Shown here in pieces: positions 36,900 through 45,868 of a DNA stretch of 64,000 bases. This stretch comes from Nonomuraea solani. GTDB taxonomy: Bacteria > Actinomycetota > Actinomycetes > Streptosporangiales > Streptosporangiaceae. The stretch covers positions 434,001 to 498,000 of the forward strand of contig NZ_FNVT01000001.1 in the NCBI RefSeq assembly GCF_900108335.1, given 5' to 3'. The notes below the pieces were generated by a model. It saw only the letters and a list, made by a program, of their open reading frames with translations. It had not been told where the DNA came from and made no database searches. The first letter of the stretch is position 1; each line of letters opens with the position of its first letter. The translations under genes and the position numbers were made by a program.

Positions 36900-37929
36900 C
36901 ATCCTTCGCCCCCTGCGCGCTCTCTTGAGGAGTTGCCCCGGCGTCCTCGGTGTCCGCCGTGTCCGAGGTGCCGGTCGCCGGTGGGGGGAGTTCGGCGCGG
37001 GACGGGCCGGGGAGCGCCCTCGGCAGGACCTCCGCGTGCCACACCTCGATGCGGTCCTCCACCTCGCGCAGGATCCGCCCGATCTCCTCCCGCCCCGAGA
37101 TCGCCGTCGAGGTCCCGCCAGTGGCGTCCATCGCGATGACCTCGCCCTTCCACAGGGCCGGGACCTCCTCCTTACGCGGATGGGCCCGCAGCACGCCGCT
37201 CTTGTAGGCGGCGACGAGCTGCTCGGCCCTGGCGTGCACGGCCTCCACCTCGTGGTCGCGCTCGATCAGCGCGCTCTCCCACTCCTGCGTCAGGTGCTCG
37301 ATCCGGGCCCTGGCCCGCTGCATGCCGGCGTTCGACTCCTCGACCACGACCCGCCGCCGCGCCTCCGCCCGCCGCGCCCGTGCCTCCGCGATCGAAATGA
37401 ACGGGTCCATAACGGGCGGGGGAGAAACGCCGTCATCGGGCGGTACGGGGGCCTGACCGTTGGTGAGGGGCGGTGAGCCGGAACTCGTGAGGGGCGGCGA
37501 TCCGGAACTCGCGTGGGGCGGTGAGCCGGGACGGGCGCCGCCCGTGGGGGCCGGCGGGTCAGAGCTCGCTTGGCCCGGTGTGTGGGGGCTCGTATGGGGC
37601 GGTGGGCCGGGGCTCGTGTAAGGCGGTGGGCTGGTGTGAGGCTGGGGGTCGGGGCGGGTGTCGCTTCTGGCCAGTTCCCGCAGGATCACCTCCCGCTCCC
37701 CGAGCGCCCGCTCCAGCAGCGCCGTACGCGTCGCGGCCAGCCGCCGGTCCACCTCGGTGACCTGCTCACGGGCCAGGGCCCGGATCTCGGTGACGTACGA
37801 GGGCTGGAACTCCGGATCTGTGAACTCGCCCAAAGGATGCCGGCGCGCGTCCCGCATCCCCCGCCGGCGCGCCTCCTCCCGTTCGGCCAGCGGATCTCCC
37901 CGCTTGAACAGCCGCGACAAGAACGCCAT
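36892..37929 (-). CDS. Coiled-coil protein with Pro/Ser-rich repeat linker
   Basis: 345 residues. Basic N-terminus (FLSRLFKRGDPLAEREEARR), then a helical coiled coil, then a ~90-residue low-complexity linker made of Pro, Ser, Thr and Gly with an 8-residue repeat (SSGSPPLT), and a second long coiled coil (AEARARRAEARRRVVVEESN onward). No signal peptide or membrane span. Probably an intracellular structural or scaffold partner of the lipoprotein encoded next. I do not recognise the family. Confidence 0.65.
   Translation of the reverse strand: MAFLSRLFKRGDPLAEREEARRRGMRDARRHPLGEFTDPEFQPSYVTEIRALAREQVTEVDRRLAATRTALLERALGEREVILRELARSDTRPDPQPHTSPPPYTSPGPPPHTSPHTPGQASSDPPAPTGGARPGSPPHASSGSPPLTSSGSPPLTNGQAPVPPDDGVSPPPVMDPFISIAEARARRAEARRRVVVEESNAGMQRARARIEHLTQEWESALIERDHEVEAVHARAEQLVAAYKSGVLRAHPRKEEVPALWKGEVIAMDATGGTSTAISGREEIGRILREVEDRIEVWHAEVLPRALPGPSRAELPPPATGTSDTADTEDAGATPQESAQGAKDDD
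37463..37534 (-). repeat. 24-bp tandem repeat inside the coiled-coil gene
   Basis: Three consecutive 24-base units related to GTGAGGGGCGGTGAGCCGGA plus four bases encode the 8-residue repeat SSGSPPLT/SSGSPPHA. More diverged copies continue to about 37640. Period divisible by three keeps the frame, so copy number may vary between strains. Confidence 0.75.
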
Positions 37930-38166
37930 CCGCGTCTCCTGGCTCCGGCCGGACCGGCACCCGGCCCTAGGGTCCTGATCCCCAGACTAAGCGGTCAATT
38001 CCCACGATGGCGGCGATGTCACCTGTATCGGCTCGACCACGCTCCCGGCCCACGTCACGCCCGTTACGGCGGCGCGCCACCGAAGGGTCAGAGGCCGTCT
38101 CCCTGGAAGGTCGTCAGCCCGGTACGGCTCGGGCGGTCCGGTGGCACCGCGTACAGAAACAAAAAA

Positions 38167-38200
38167 CGTGCGGCGCCGCACGTGAGAGCGGCGCCGCACG
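38167..38200 (-). terminator. Intrinsic terminator with T-run
   Basis: CGTGCGGCGCCGC pairs with GCGGCGCCGCACG (13 bp) around an 8-base loop. On the minus strand the stem is followed by TTTTTTGTTT, giving a classical intrinsic terminator, uncommon in this GC-rich DNA. It ends the CDP-alcohol phosphotransferase/membrane protein operon. Confidence 0.9.
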
Positions 38201-38212
38201 AATCAGAAAGAG

Positions 38213-38935
38213 TCAGCCCTTCTCGGCTTCCCCCGTGGCCTGCTCAAGAGCGTCTTCGGGAGACGCCTCCAGGTCCTGTTCGGCATCGGCGCCCGCCTGG
38301 GCGGAGGCCTTGTCCAGGCGGACCCAGCTCGTCACGCTCTCCACCGCGAACAGCACGAACAGGTACGCCGTCAGCACCGCCAGCACCGGCGTCACCACGT
38401 CGAACGCCGCCCCGGCACCGATGATCAGCAGCCGCAGCTCCCACCCGAGCCCCGCGTGGAAGACCCACGCCGGCGGCCAGATGCTCTGCCGCGTCCGGTA
38501 GACGGTGTCGTAGGTGTGGTAACCCACGACGTAGACCAGCACGAACAGCAGCCACTTGGGCGCGCCCGCCGCCAGCCCGATGGCGATCATGGTGAAGAAC
38601 TCGGCGCCGCGCAGCAGCGGCGGGGTGAGCCAGTCGAAGCGGCCCAGGTGGTCGCGCGGCGTCGTCGGCAGGACGAGCAGCAGCATGACGGCCACGGGCA
38701 GGAGCAGGACGGGCCCGCCGCCGTCCAGCACTCCGGTGACCGTGATGACGACCACGGCCAGGAAGGCCACGAGCGTGGCGGGGACGGGCGGCAGGCCCGC
38801 GCCGATCTTGTCGGCCAGGGCGTGGGCCAGGGGTCCGTCGTCCCGGTAGGCGAGCAGGCGGGCGGTCTGGATGCGGCGGCGTTCCTCGTCGGGGTCCGGC
38901 GTGGGGGTGGCCATGGCCTGCGGTTGGGTGATCAT
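38213..38935 (-). CDS. DUF5941-like membrane protein
   Basis: 240 residues with about five or six membrane spans (TLVAFLAVVVITVTGVL, VLLLPVAVMLLLVLP, FFTMIAIGLAAGAP, WLLFVLVYVVGYHTYDTVYR, LRLLIIGAGAAFDVVTPVLA). The motif GYHTYDTVYRTRQ and the late WELRLL segment match the domain I know as DUF5941, commonly found as the C-terminal part of actinobacterial CDP-alcohol phosphotransferases. Here it is a separate gene whose ATG overlaps the stop of the transferase (ATGA). The acidic C-terminal tail (AEQDLEASPEDALEQATGEA) is cytoplasmic. Function presumably tied to the transferase. Confidence 0.7.
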   Translation of the reverse strand: MITQPQAMATPTPDPDEERRRIQTARLLAYRDDGPLAHALADKIGAGLPPVPATLVAFLAVVVITVTGVLDGGGPVLLLPVAVMLLLVLPTTPRDHLGRFDWLTPPLLRGAEFFTMIAIGLAAGAPKWLLFVLVYVVGYHTYDTVYRTRQSIWPPAWVFHAGLGWELRLLIIGAGAAFDVVTPVLAVLTAYLFVLFAVESVTSWVRLDKASAQAGADAEQDLEASPEDALEQATGEAEKG

Positions 38936-40461
38936 ACGAGCGACCTCATGAGGCGTCCGGTGAGGGTGTAGGCGGCGGCGACGGAGCCCCAGATCACCAG
39001 CGTCAGGAAGGTGATCCGGGCGTCGAAGAGGGCGGCGGTGATCGCGATGGCCGCGAACCGCTCGCCGATGGGGAATACGATCATCTTGCGCGCCCAGTGA
39101 ACGGCCCGGAACTTGCCGGCCTTCGTCCACATCTTGAGCAGACCCCGCAGGCCCTGGCTGCGCTCCACCTTGCGGGCGGTCAGCTTCTGGCGCAGCTCAC
39201 GGTCGTCGGGGGCGTCCAGCGCGATCGTGGGCAGCGGGGACGGGGCCTTGCGGCGGTTGGAGATGCCGAAGGAGAAGTCGAGCAGGTGGCGGATGGACTG
39301 CAGGCCGATCGCGGCCAGCGCCAGGATCCAGATGTCGTCGCCGTTGCCCGAGACCACCCAGCCGATGGCCAGGCCGGCGAAGACCACATATTCCTTGAAC
39401 CGGTCGAACGTGGCGTCCAGCCACGCCCCCAGCACGCCGAACTTGCGGGCGTAGCGGGCGACCTGCCCGTCGACGCAGTCGAAGACGAAGGCGAAGTAGA
39501 TGAGCACGCCGCCCAGCACCATCCACGGGCGGTCGCCGGTGGCGAAGCAGGCGGCCGCGGCCACGCCGAGGACGATCGAGATCAGCGTGACCTGGTTGGG
39601 CGTCAGCCCCCGCCGCGCCGCCCAGCGGGCGATGAAGCGGGAGTAGGTGGAGACGAAGTAGGTCGTGAAGAAGCCGTCGGCGCCCTTGACCGCGTTGTTG
39701 AGCCTGGCGCGGTCCTCGTCCATTCCGGCCATCTCGGCGCCGGCCTCGTTGACCTCCTCCTGGGTGGTGACCCGGCGGTAGAAGAGGTCGCGGCGGCCCC
39801 GGATGCCGACCGACACGCCGTTGCGCACCAGGCCGAAGACGATGAGCTGCATGAGGTCGTCGTCCTCGCCGAAGCGGTCGGCCATCGCGGCCAGCTCGCG
39901 GCAGGTCTGCGCCAGCACCGGCGCGTTGCGCGCGCTGAGGTGGAGCGGGCCGAGCATCACGGCGTTGGGCCTCGTCACGGCGTGCGTGGCGGTGCCCACC
40001 GAGACCACGCGCGACTTGCCGACGCGGGCCCGCACGGGCAGGCCCTCGACGCGGTTGAGGCCGATCTCCGGCTCCGCCTCGTCGATCGGGATGCGCCCGT
40101 CCTGGGCGTCTTCCTGGCCGTTGTCCTCCTCCTCTGTCACCTCCGGCCGCGGCTCCTTGGCGACGAGCGCCAGCGCACCGCGCTTGGACTTGGTGATCTG
40201 GTAGATCAGCTCGTCGTGGACGACCGAGTTCTCCGGGATGATGAACAGGCTCTCCGTTGCGGACTCGGCGACCTCGGCCAGGGCGCGCAGGGCCGTGGCC
40301 ACATCGCCTGACTGGACCGTGGCGAAGCGCGGATCCATCGAAGTGAGCTGGCTGCGTAGCCGCTCGCCCACGGAGGGATTACCGGGCAGCGCGGCCAGCC
40401 TCAGGCCGGTCGGAGAGGTGTCGGGGCCGGGCGAGGAACCCAGCAGGACCACGCGGGTCAT
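38932..40461 (-). CDS. CDP-alcohol phosphatidyltransferase-family protein
   Basis: 509 residues. The N-terminal ~270 residues are soluble and start like a nucleotidyltransferase-type domain (VVLLGSSPGPDTSPTGLRLA) without an intact catalytic signature; a Glu/Asp-rich insert lies around residue 125. The C-terminal membrane domain has the complete CDP-alcohol motif DCVDGQVARYARKFGVLGAW followed by LDATFDRF (D-x2-D-G-x2-A-R-x8-G-x3-D-x3-D). It should transfer a phosphoalcohol from a CDP-activated donor at the membrane. Two-domain proteins of this kind make inositol-phosphate-like or wall-linked lipids, but substrates cannot be assigned here. An upstream TTG start was rejected because the ATG follows AAGGGAG. 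Confidence 0.8.
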   Translation of the reverse strand: MTRVVLLGSSPGPDTSPTGLRLAALPGNPSVGERLRSQLTSMDPRFATVQSGDVATALRALAEVAESATESLFIIPENSVVHDELIYQITKSKRGALALVAKEPRPEVTEEEDNGQEDAQDGRIPIDEAEPEIGLNRVEGLPVRARVGKSRVVSVGTATHAVTRPNAVMLGPLHLSARNAPVLAQTCRELAAMADRFGEDDDLMQLIVFGLVRNGVSVGIRGRRDLFYRRVTTQEEVNEAGAEMAGMDEDRARLNNAVKGADGFFTTYFVSTYSRFIARWAARRGLTPNQVTLISIVLGVAAAACFATGDRPWMVLGGVLIYFAFVFDCVDGQVARYARKFGVLGAWLDATFDRFKEYVVFAGLAIGWVVSGNGDDIWILALAAIGLQSIRHLLDFSFGISNRRKAPSPLPTIALDAPDDRELRQKLTARKVERSQGLRGLLKMWTKAGKFRAVHWARKMIVFPIGERFAAIAITAALFDARITFLTLVIWGSVAAAYTLTGRLMRSLV

Positions 40462-40514
40462 GACTCCCTTTCGAGGCGGTAGCGGGGGGTTGAACAACGG
40501 GTAATGCGGGGACA

Positions 40515-40554
40515 GACGTCAAAGTCTAGTGAGAGTGACGCAAAGTCGCGTCAC
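40515..40554. promoter_or_regulatory. Repeats in the recO / phosphotransferase divergent region
   Basis: GTGACGC-AAAGTC-GCGTCAC (40535-40554) is a 7-bp inverted repeat, and GACGTCAAAGTC / GACGCAAAGTC (40515-40526, 40537-40547) is a direct repeat overlapping it. TATAGA at 40586 and TAAGAT at 40601 are possible -10 hexamers for recO. Regulator unknown. Confidence 0.4.
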
Positions 40555-40612
40555 CAGAGCATGCCCGTAACGTCGCGTCCGCCGGTATAGAGAGCGGCCG
40601 TAAGATGTTCGA

Positions 40613-41347
40613 GTGAGTCTCTACCGTGACGAAGGCGTGGTCCTGCGCACACAGAAACTCGGTGAGGCCGACCGCATCATCACCATCCTGGCCAAGCGCA
40701 CCGGCAAGGTCCGCGCGGTGGCCAAGGGCGTGCGCCGCACGACCTCCCGTTTCGGGGCCAGGCTGGAGCCGTTCACGCACGTTGACGTGCAGTTTCACGT
40801 CGGCCGTACCCTCGACATGGTCACCCAGGCGGAGACGATCAGGCCCTACGGCGAGGCCCTGGCGGCCGACTATCCCCGCTACACCGCGGGCAGCGCGATG
40901 CTGGAGACGGCCGACAGGCTGACGCACGGGGAGAAGGAGCCGGCGCTGCGGCAGTTCCTGCTGCTGGTGGGCGGTCTGCGCACCCTCGCCGAGCGGGATC
41001 ACGAGGCCAGGCTGGTCCTGGACGCCTATTTCCTGCGCTCCCTGGCTGTGGCCGGCTACGCCCCCGCGCTCGACGCGTGCGCCAAGTGCCAGGCCCCGGC
41101 GATCAGGGCGTTCGCCATCGTCGCAGGTGGCGTGGTGTGCGGAGGGTGCCGTCCGGCCGGCGCGGCGGTTCCGGCCGGAGAGACGATCGGGCTCATGACG
41201 GCGCTGCTTCGCGGCGACTGGGCCACCGCGGACGCCTCCGAGTCCCGCCATCGCAGCGAGTGCAGCGGCCTTGTTGCCGCATATCTGCAATGGCACCTCG
41301 AACACGGAATACGCTCTCTCAGACACGTCGAAAGGGAGCCTGCGTGA
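40613..41347 (+). CDS. recO: DNA repair protein RecO
   Basis: 244 residues. RecO helps load RecA onto SSB-coated single-stranded DNA in the RecFOR recombination pathway. The N-terminal OB fold reads [20 protein letters not shown] (the family's GxVLxxxxxGExDxI signature) with [17 protein letters not shown]; the helical C-terminal domain contains the zinc cluster CAKCQ ... CGGC. Length is normal. GTG start without a clear ribosome binding site; TAAGAT lies seven bases ahead, so the mRNA may be leaderless. It overlaps uppS by GTGA; the recO-uppS pair is conserved in actinomycetes. Confidence 0.94.
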   Translation: MSLYRDEGVVLRTQKLGEADRIITILAKRTGKVRAVAKGVRRTTSRFGARLEPFTHVDVQFHVGRTLDMVTQAETIRPYGEALAADYPRYTAGSAMLETADRLTHGEKEPALRQFLLLVGGLRTLAERDHEARLVLDAYFLRSLAVAGYAPALDACAKCQAPAIRAFAIVAGGVVCGGCRPAGAAVPAGETIGLMTALLRGDWATADASESRHRSECSGLVAAYLQWHLEHGIRSLRHVEREPA

Positions 41348-42117
41348 ACGTCCGACCTCCGTCCCCGCATCCGTCGGGAGCGACCCCGCCGCCGATCCCG
41401 CGCGACCTGGTGCCGCGGCACGTCGCCGTCATCATGGACGGCAACGGCCGCTGGGCCAAGTCCCGTGGGCTGCCGCGCACCGAGGGGCACAAGGCGGGCG
41501 AATCTTCGCTGTTCGACGTCATCGAAGGCGCGATCGAGCTGGGCGTTCCCTACCTGAGCGCGTTCGCGTTCTCGACCGAGAACTGGCGGCGCTCGCCCGA
41601 CGAGGTGCGCTTCCTCATGGGCTTCAACCGCGACGTCATCCGCCGCCGCCGCGACGAGCTCAACGCCATGGGCGTACGCGTGCGCTGGGCGGGCCGGCCA
41701 GGGCGGCTGTGGAAGAGCGTGATCTCGGAGCTGCAGACGGCCGAGGAGATGACGGACACCAACCGCACGCTCACATTGCAGTTCTGTGTCAATTACGGCG
41801 GGCAGGCCGAGATCGTTGACGCGGCGCTCAAATTGGCCGCCGACATCGCCGCCGGGAAGGTCAAGCCGGGCAAGGTCAACGAGAAGGTGTTCGGCCGCTA
41901 CCTGGACGAGCCGGACATCCCGCCGGTGGACCTGTTCCTGCGGTCGTCGGGGGAGCAGCGGTTCTCGAACTTCCTGCTGTGGCAGTCGGCTTATGCGGAG
42001 ATGGTCTTCCTCGACCGGCTGTGGCCGGACTTCGACCGGAGGGATCTGTGGGAGGCGTGCGAGATGTACGCCAAGCGCGACCGCCGCTACGGCGGAGCCA
42101 TCCCCAACCAGGTCTGA
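41344..42117 (+). CDS. uppS: Undecaprenyl/polyprenyl diphosphate synthase (cis-prenyltransferase)
   Basis: 257 residues. Condenses isopentenyl diphosphate units onto an allylic primer to make the C50/C55 polyprenyl carrier of peptidoglycan and wall polymers. All five conserved regions of cis-prenyltransferases are visible: [18 protein letters not shown] (catalytic Asp in MDGN), [43 protein letters not shown] and [14 protein letters not shown]. The product length (Z,Z versus short chain) cannot be told. GTG start overlaps the recO stop. A hairpin terminator follows. Confidence 0.95.
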   Translation: MNVRPPSPHPSGATPPPIPRDLVPRHVAVIMDGNGRWAKSRGLPRTEGHKAGESSLFDVIEGAIELGVPYLSAFAFSTENWRRSPDEVRFLMGFNRDVIRRRRDELNAMGVRVRWAGRPGRLWKSVISELQTAEEMTDTNRTLTLQFCVNYGGQAEIVDAALKLAADIAAGKVKPGKVNEKVFGRYLDEPDIPPVDLFLRSSGEQRFSNFLLWQSAYAEMVFLDRLWPDFDRRDLWEACEMYAKRDRRYGGAIPNQV

Positions 42118-42120
42118 CCA

Positions 42121-42145
42121 GCCCCCTGTGGATCCCGCAGGGGGC
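42121..42145 (+). terminator. Terminator after uppS
   Basis: GCCCCCTG pairs with CAGGGGGC around a short GATCC-containing loop, beginning three bases after the uppS stop. Confidence 0.75.
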
Positions 42146-42163
42146 CCACTTCTGTCCTCGATG

Positions 42164-42200
42164 CTATACATGAGTATAGTCAACTGTTCCCGTGAACAGT
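42164..42200. promoter_or_regulatory. Two inverted repeats upstream of ABC-2 permease
   Basis: CTATAC-ATGA-GTATAG (42164-42179) and ACTGTTC-CCGT-GAACAGT (42183-42200) are adjacent perfect inverted repeats in AT-rich DNA between the uppS terminator and the permease start. Such paired palindromes usually bind a GntR, PadR or TetR regulator; no candidate gene lies next to them. Confidence 0.55.
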
Positions 42201-42222
42201 CATGGAGAGGAGTTGGTCGGCG

Positions 42223-43842
42223 ATGGGCACCTTGCCTGGCACCGGCGTGCTCGCCCGTCTGGCGCTGCGCCGGGAGCGGTTCATCGCTCCCTGGTGGATC
42301 CTGCTGATCGTGACCATGGCCCTCGTGATGGTCTCCTACATCAACAGGAACATGGCCACCTACGAGCTCAAGGTCAACTACACCGAGGTCATCGGCGGCA
42401 ACGCCTTCCTGGGCGCGCTCGGCGGCGGGCTGGTGGAGCCGCGGCTGGAGGTGCTGGCCACCTGGCGCAGCGGCGGCTTCCTGTACGTCGCGAGCGCGTT
42501 CGCCGCCCTCATGTCCGTCATCCGCCACACCCGCCGGGAGGAGGACGCGGGCCGGAGCGAGCTGGTCCTGTCGGGCAGGGTCGGCCGGCACGCGCCCCTG
42601 ACCGCGGCGCTGCTCGTCGCGGGCGGCATCAGTCTGGCCGGCGGGACGCTGACGGCCGGGGTGCTGATCGGGATCGGCTTCGAGGGAGTCGGGTCGATCG
42701 CCTACGGGGCCGCCATCGCGGTCGCCGGGTGGGTGTTCGGCGGCGTCGCCGCGGTCGCCGCCCAGCTCGCGCGTAGCGCCAGGACGGCCACCGCGATCGC
42801 CCTCACCGCGCTCGGCGTCGCCTACGTGATGCGCTTCGCCGGGGACGCGAGCGGGCAGATGTGGCTGAAGTACCTGTCGCCGGTGGGGTGGAGCCATCTG
42901 GTGCAGCCGTACCAGGACGAGCGGTGGTGGATGCTCGGCGTCTCCGTCCTGGCCGCCACGATCCTGTACGCGGCCGCGTACGGGCTGCTCGGCCACCGTG
43001 ACCTCGGCTCCGGGCTGCTGCCCGAGCGCCCGGGGCCGGAGTCGGCTCCCGGCCTGCGTGGCCCGGTCAGCCTGGCCTGGCGGCTGCACCGCGGGCTGCT
43101 GGTGAAGTGGGCGGCCGGCGTGGCGGTCTTCGCCGCGGCCGGCGGCGCGCTGAGCCCGCTGACGCGGGACCTGCTGTCCCGGCCGAGCGTCGTGGTCGAC
43201 AACATCAAGCGGACCCTCGGCGTCTCCACGGGCGCGTCGATGCTCGGCGGCTACTCGTGGTATCTGATCCTGATTCTCGCCTACGCCGTCGCGCTCTACC
43301 CGGTGCTCATGACGCTGCGGCTGCGGGCGGAGGAGGGCTCGGGCCGCGCGGAGCTCGTGCAGGCCACCCCGATGATCCGCCTGCGCTGGGCGGCCGGGCA
43401 CCTGCTCGTGACCGGGCTCGGCACGGCCGCCCTGATGGCCACCGCCGGGTTCGTCCTCGGCTTCGTCTACGCCCTCCTGGTGGGCGACGTGGCCACCGAC
43501 CTGCCGCGCTTCGTGGCGGGCGCGCTGAGCGCCGTACCGGCCGCCTGGTGCGTCGGGGCGGCCTCCGTGCTGGCGTACGGCCTGCTGCCCCGGGCGAGCG
43601 TGGCGATCGCGTGGCTCGTGTGGTTCCTGACCGCCGGCCTGGGCCAGGTGGCCGGCCCCCTGTACGGACGGTGGGGCGGCAGCCCGCTGGAGCCGTTCCA
43701 CTACATCGGCAACGCCATGATCGGCCCGCCCTTCGCGCCCGTGCCCACCCTGGGCCTGGTCGCGGTCACGGCGCTCCTCACGGCCGGCGGCCTGCTCGCC
43801 CTGAGCCGCCGCGACTTCGGCGCCGAGAAGATGGTCTCCTGA
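42223..43842 (+). CDS. ABC-2-type exporter permease without adjacent ATPase
   Basis: 539 residues, about twelve membrane spans arranged as two similar halves (GLLARLALRRERFIAPWWI-like start and again WRLHRGLLVKWAAGVAVF). It resembles the large polyketide/multidrug export permeases of actinomycetes that pair with an ATPase encoded directly upstream. Here the upstream neighbour is the uppS terminator and no ATPase gene is in the surroundings, so the ATPase must be elsewhere or lost. An ATG seven codons earlier is in frame; the chosen ATG is preceded by GAGAGGAG. Probably regulated through the two inverted repeats. Confidence 0.75.
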   Translation: MGTLPGTGVLARLALRRERFIAPWWILLIVTMALVMVSYINRNMATYELKVNYTEVIGGNAFLGALGGGLVEPRLEVLATWRSGGFLYVASAFAALMSVIRHTRREEDAGRSELVLSGRVGRHAPLTAALLVAGGISLAGGTLTAGVLIGIGFEGVGSIAYGAAIAVAGWVFGGVAAVAAQLARSARTATAIALTALGVAYVMRFAGDASGQMWLKYLSPVGWSHLVQPYQDERWWMLGVSVLAATILYAAAYGLLGHRDLGSGLLPERPGPESAPGLRGPVSLAWRLHRGLLVKWAAGVAVFAAAGGALSPLTRDLLSRPSVVVDNIKRTLGVSTGASMLGGYSWYLILILAYAVALYPVLMTLRLRAEEGSGRAELVQATPMIRLRWAAGHLLVTGLGTAALMATAGFVLGFVYALLVGDVATDLPRFVAGALSAVPAAWCVGAASVLAYGLLPRASVAIAWLVWFLTAGLGQVAGPLYGRWGGSPLEPFHYIGNAMIGPPFAPVPTLGLVAVTALLTAGGLLALSRRDFGAEKMVS

Positions 43843-43956
43843 GCGACCGGAGACCGGGCGCGCGTCACGGAGCACGCCGTGCACATCAGGGGCGGCGATC
43901 CCGTACACGGGAAGGGGATCGACTACCGGCTCGTGGTCGATCTGGGCTGGCGCCGG

Positions 43957-44505
43957 TCAGGCGCGGCGGCGGGCGCGGTAGGCGGCCACGTGCATGCGGT
44001 TGCCGCAGGTGCGGCTGTCGCAGTAGACGCGAGAGCGGTTGCGCGACTCGTCCACGAACACCCGGTCGCAGTCGGGGGCCGAGCAGGTGCGGAGGCGTTC
44101 GTTCTCGCCCTCCACCAGCAGGTGCGCCAGCGCCACCCCGCAGTCGGCGGCCACGTGCTCGGCCAGGGTGGCGTCGGCCGCGAAATAGTGCACGTGCAGC
44201 GGGTGACCGTCGTGCTCGGTCAGCCGGGGGGTGATGCGGGTCTCCGACAGCATGGCGTTGAGCGTGCGGACGGCCGTCGGCTGGTCGGGGGCCGTGAAGA
44301 CGCGGTGGAACGCCTCTCGCACCATGCGGACCTGGCCCAGGTCGCGGTTCGTGAGGGCACTGACGCCGCTGATCTGACGGGACTCCACGAACGTCTGCAA
44401 CTCGGGCAGTCCGGCCAGGCCCTCCTCGCCGCCGGTCGAGGGCGAGGTGTTGACCAACTCGACAACGGTGGCCAAAGAATGCACCATGTCATGGCCAAAC
44501 GGCAT
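43957..44505 (-). CDS. CGNR zinc-finger / ABATE-domain regulator
   Basis: 182 residues. The N-terminal ABATE-type helical domain (VHSLATVVELVNTSP) is followed by a C-terminal CGNR zinc finger: CSAPDCDRVFVDESRNRSRV, then YCDSRTCGNRMHVAAYRARR, with four cysteines and the eponymous CGNR. These are putative transcription regulators in actinobacteria. Divergent from the EamA transporter gene, 71 bases away, which is the likely target. Confidence 0.88.
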   Translation of the reverse strand: MPFGHDMVHSLATVVELVNTSPSTGGEEGLAGLPELQTFVESRQISGVSALTNRDLGQVRMVREAFHRVFTAPDQPTAVRTLNAMLSETRITPRLTEHDGHPLHVHYFAADATLAEHVAADCGVALAHLLVEGENERLRTCSAPDCDRVFVDESRNRSRVYCDSRTCGNRMHVAAYRARRRA

Positions 44506-44576
44506 GTTGACTCCTGTCTGGGCCGGGTTCTAGCGTGGTCGCAGCGTATCTCCTGCATGGGATTCCGGGGGTCTCC

Positions 44577-45482
44577 ATGGGTGCACATCGCCGTATCGTG
44601 CTGATCGCGATCGCGGGTGCGCTCATCATCTCCACCTCCGGTCCTTTAGTGCGGCTGTCAGATGTATCGCCCGCGACCTCCGCGTTGTTCCGCTGCGCGT
44701 ACGCCGTCCCGCCCATGCTGGTCCTGGCCTGGCTGGAACGGCGCAGGCTCGGCCCGCTGCCCGCCAAGGGCCGGTGGCTCGCCTGGGCGGCGGGCGTGGT
44801 GTTCGCGCTCGACCTGCTCTTCTGGCACCACGCGATCGACTACGTGGGCGCGGGGCTGGCGACCGTGCTGGGCAACCTGCAGGTGTTCATCGTGGCGTTC
44901 GCCGCCTGGGGAGTGTTCAAGGAGCGGCCGTCCACGCGGCTGATGATCGGCACACCCGTCGTGTTCGCGGGCGTGGTGCTGATCTCCGGGGTGTTCGACA
45001 GCGCCGCCTATGGGAGCGATCCCGTGATGGGGGTGCTGGCGGGGGTGGCGACGTCTCTGTCGTATGCCGCGTTCCTGCTGCTGATGAAGGGCGGCTCCGA
45101 GCGGGCGGCGGGGCCGCTGGCGCACGCGACCGTGGTGGCCACGATCGCCATCGCGCTGCTCAGCCCGCTGTTCGGCGGCGCGGACTTCCTGCCGACCTGG
45201 CCAGGGCACGGCTGGCTGCTCATCCTCGCGCTGGGGCCGCAGGTGATCGGGTGGTCGCTGATCACGTTCTCGCTGCCGCGCCAGCCCGCCGCGCTCACCG
45301 CGCTGCTGCTGCTGATCCAGCCCCTGACGACGGTGGCGATCTCCGCGCTGGTGCTCGGCGAGCGGCCGTCGCCACTGCAGCTCGCCGGGTGCGCGGTGAT
45401 CGTGATGGGCGTCCTGTACGGCTCCAGCCGCTCCCGGCGGCCCGCCACCCTCCCGGAGGAGGAACGGACGCCCGTCGCCTAG
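44577..45482 (+). CDS. EamA/DMT-family transporter
   Basis: 301 residues with ten predicted membrane helices in two EamA repeats (first ending GNLQVFIVAFAAWGVFKERP, second ending LLLLIQPLTTVAISALVLGE). The paired GER/KER-type ends are typical of the drug/metabolite transporter superfamily. Substrate unknown, with metabolite efflux most likely. An in-frame GTG 14 codons upstream is an alternative start. Its stop TAG shares CTAG with the stop of the convergent zur gene, so there is no intergenic space. Confidence 0.85.
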   Translation: MGAHRRIVLIAIAGALIISTSGPLVRLSDVSPATSALFRCAYAVPPMLVLAWLERRRLGPLPAKGRWLAWAAGVVFALDLLFWHHAIDYVGAGLATVLGNLQVFIVAFAAWGVFKERPSTRLMIGTPVVFAGVVLISGVFDSAAYGSDPVMGVLAGVATSLSYAAFLLLMKGGSERAAGPLAHATVVATIAIALLSPLFGGADFLPTWPGHGWLLILALGPQVIGWSLITFSLPRQPAALTALLLLIQPLTTVAISALVLGERPSPLQLAGCAVIVMGVLYGSSRSRRPATLPEEERTPVA

Positions 45483-45868
45483 CTCACTCGCGCGGACGTC
45501 GAGCAGGACTGGCAGGTGCCGAACACCTCGACCGTGTGCGTGATCTCGGTGAAGCCGTGCTCGCTGCCCACCATCTCGGCCCAGCGCTCCACGGCGGGCC
45601 CGGCCACCTCGACGGTGCGCCCGCAGCGGCGGCACACCAGGTGATGGTGGTGGCTGTCGGTCGCGCACGCGCGATAGACCGACTCGCCCTCGTCGGTACG
45701 CAGCACATCGACCTTCCCCCCGTCGGCCAGCGCCTGCAGAGCGCGGTAGACGGTGGTCAGGCCGATCTTCGCGCCGTGCAGGCGCATCTCCGCATAGACG
45801 TCCTGCGCGCTGCGGAAACCCTCGTTCTTTCGGAGGGTGTCGTGCACGGCATCGCGCCTTGTCGTCAT
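45479..45868 (-). CDS. zur: Zinc uptake regulator (Fur family)
   Basis: 129 residues. Fur-type winged helix with recognition helix in LTTVYRALQALADGGKVDVL, metal ligands in SHHHHLVCRRCG and the C-terminal structural zinc pair CQSC. Represses zinc uptake genes when zinc-loaded. It is the last gene of the znu operon: its ATG overlaps the znuB stop (ATGA). A Zur-box match at the operon promoter makes Zur, rather than Fur or Nur, the best call, and implies autoregulation. Confidence 0.92.
   Translation of the reverse strand: MTTRRDAVHDTLRKNEGFRSAQDVYAEMRLHGAKIGLTTVYRALQALADGGKVDVLRTDEGESVYRACATDSHHHHLVCRRCGRTVEVAGPAVERWAEMVGSEHGFTEITHTVEVFGTCQSCSTSARVS

Noticed and set aside
37440..37640. GC-rich repeats as a CRISPR-like or intergenic repeat array
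   Set aside because: The units are 24 bp, contiguous without spacers, and lie in frame inside the coiled-coil gene.
41056..43908. 950-codon minus-strand frame opposite uppS and the permease
   Set aside because: Shadow frame of His/Gln/Arg/Gly low-complexity type; uppS and permease motifs are unambiguous.
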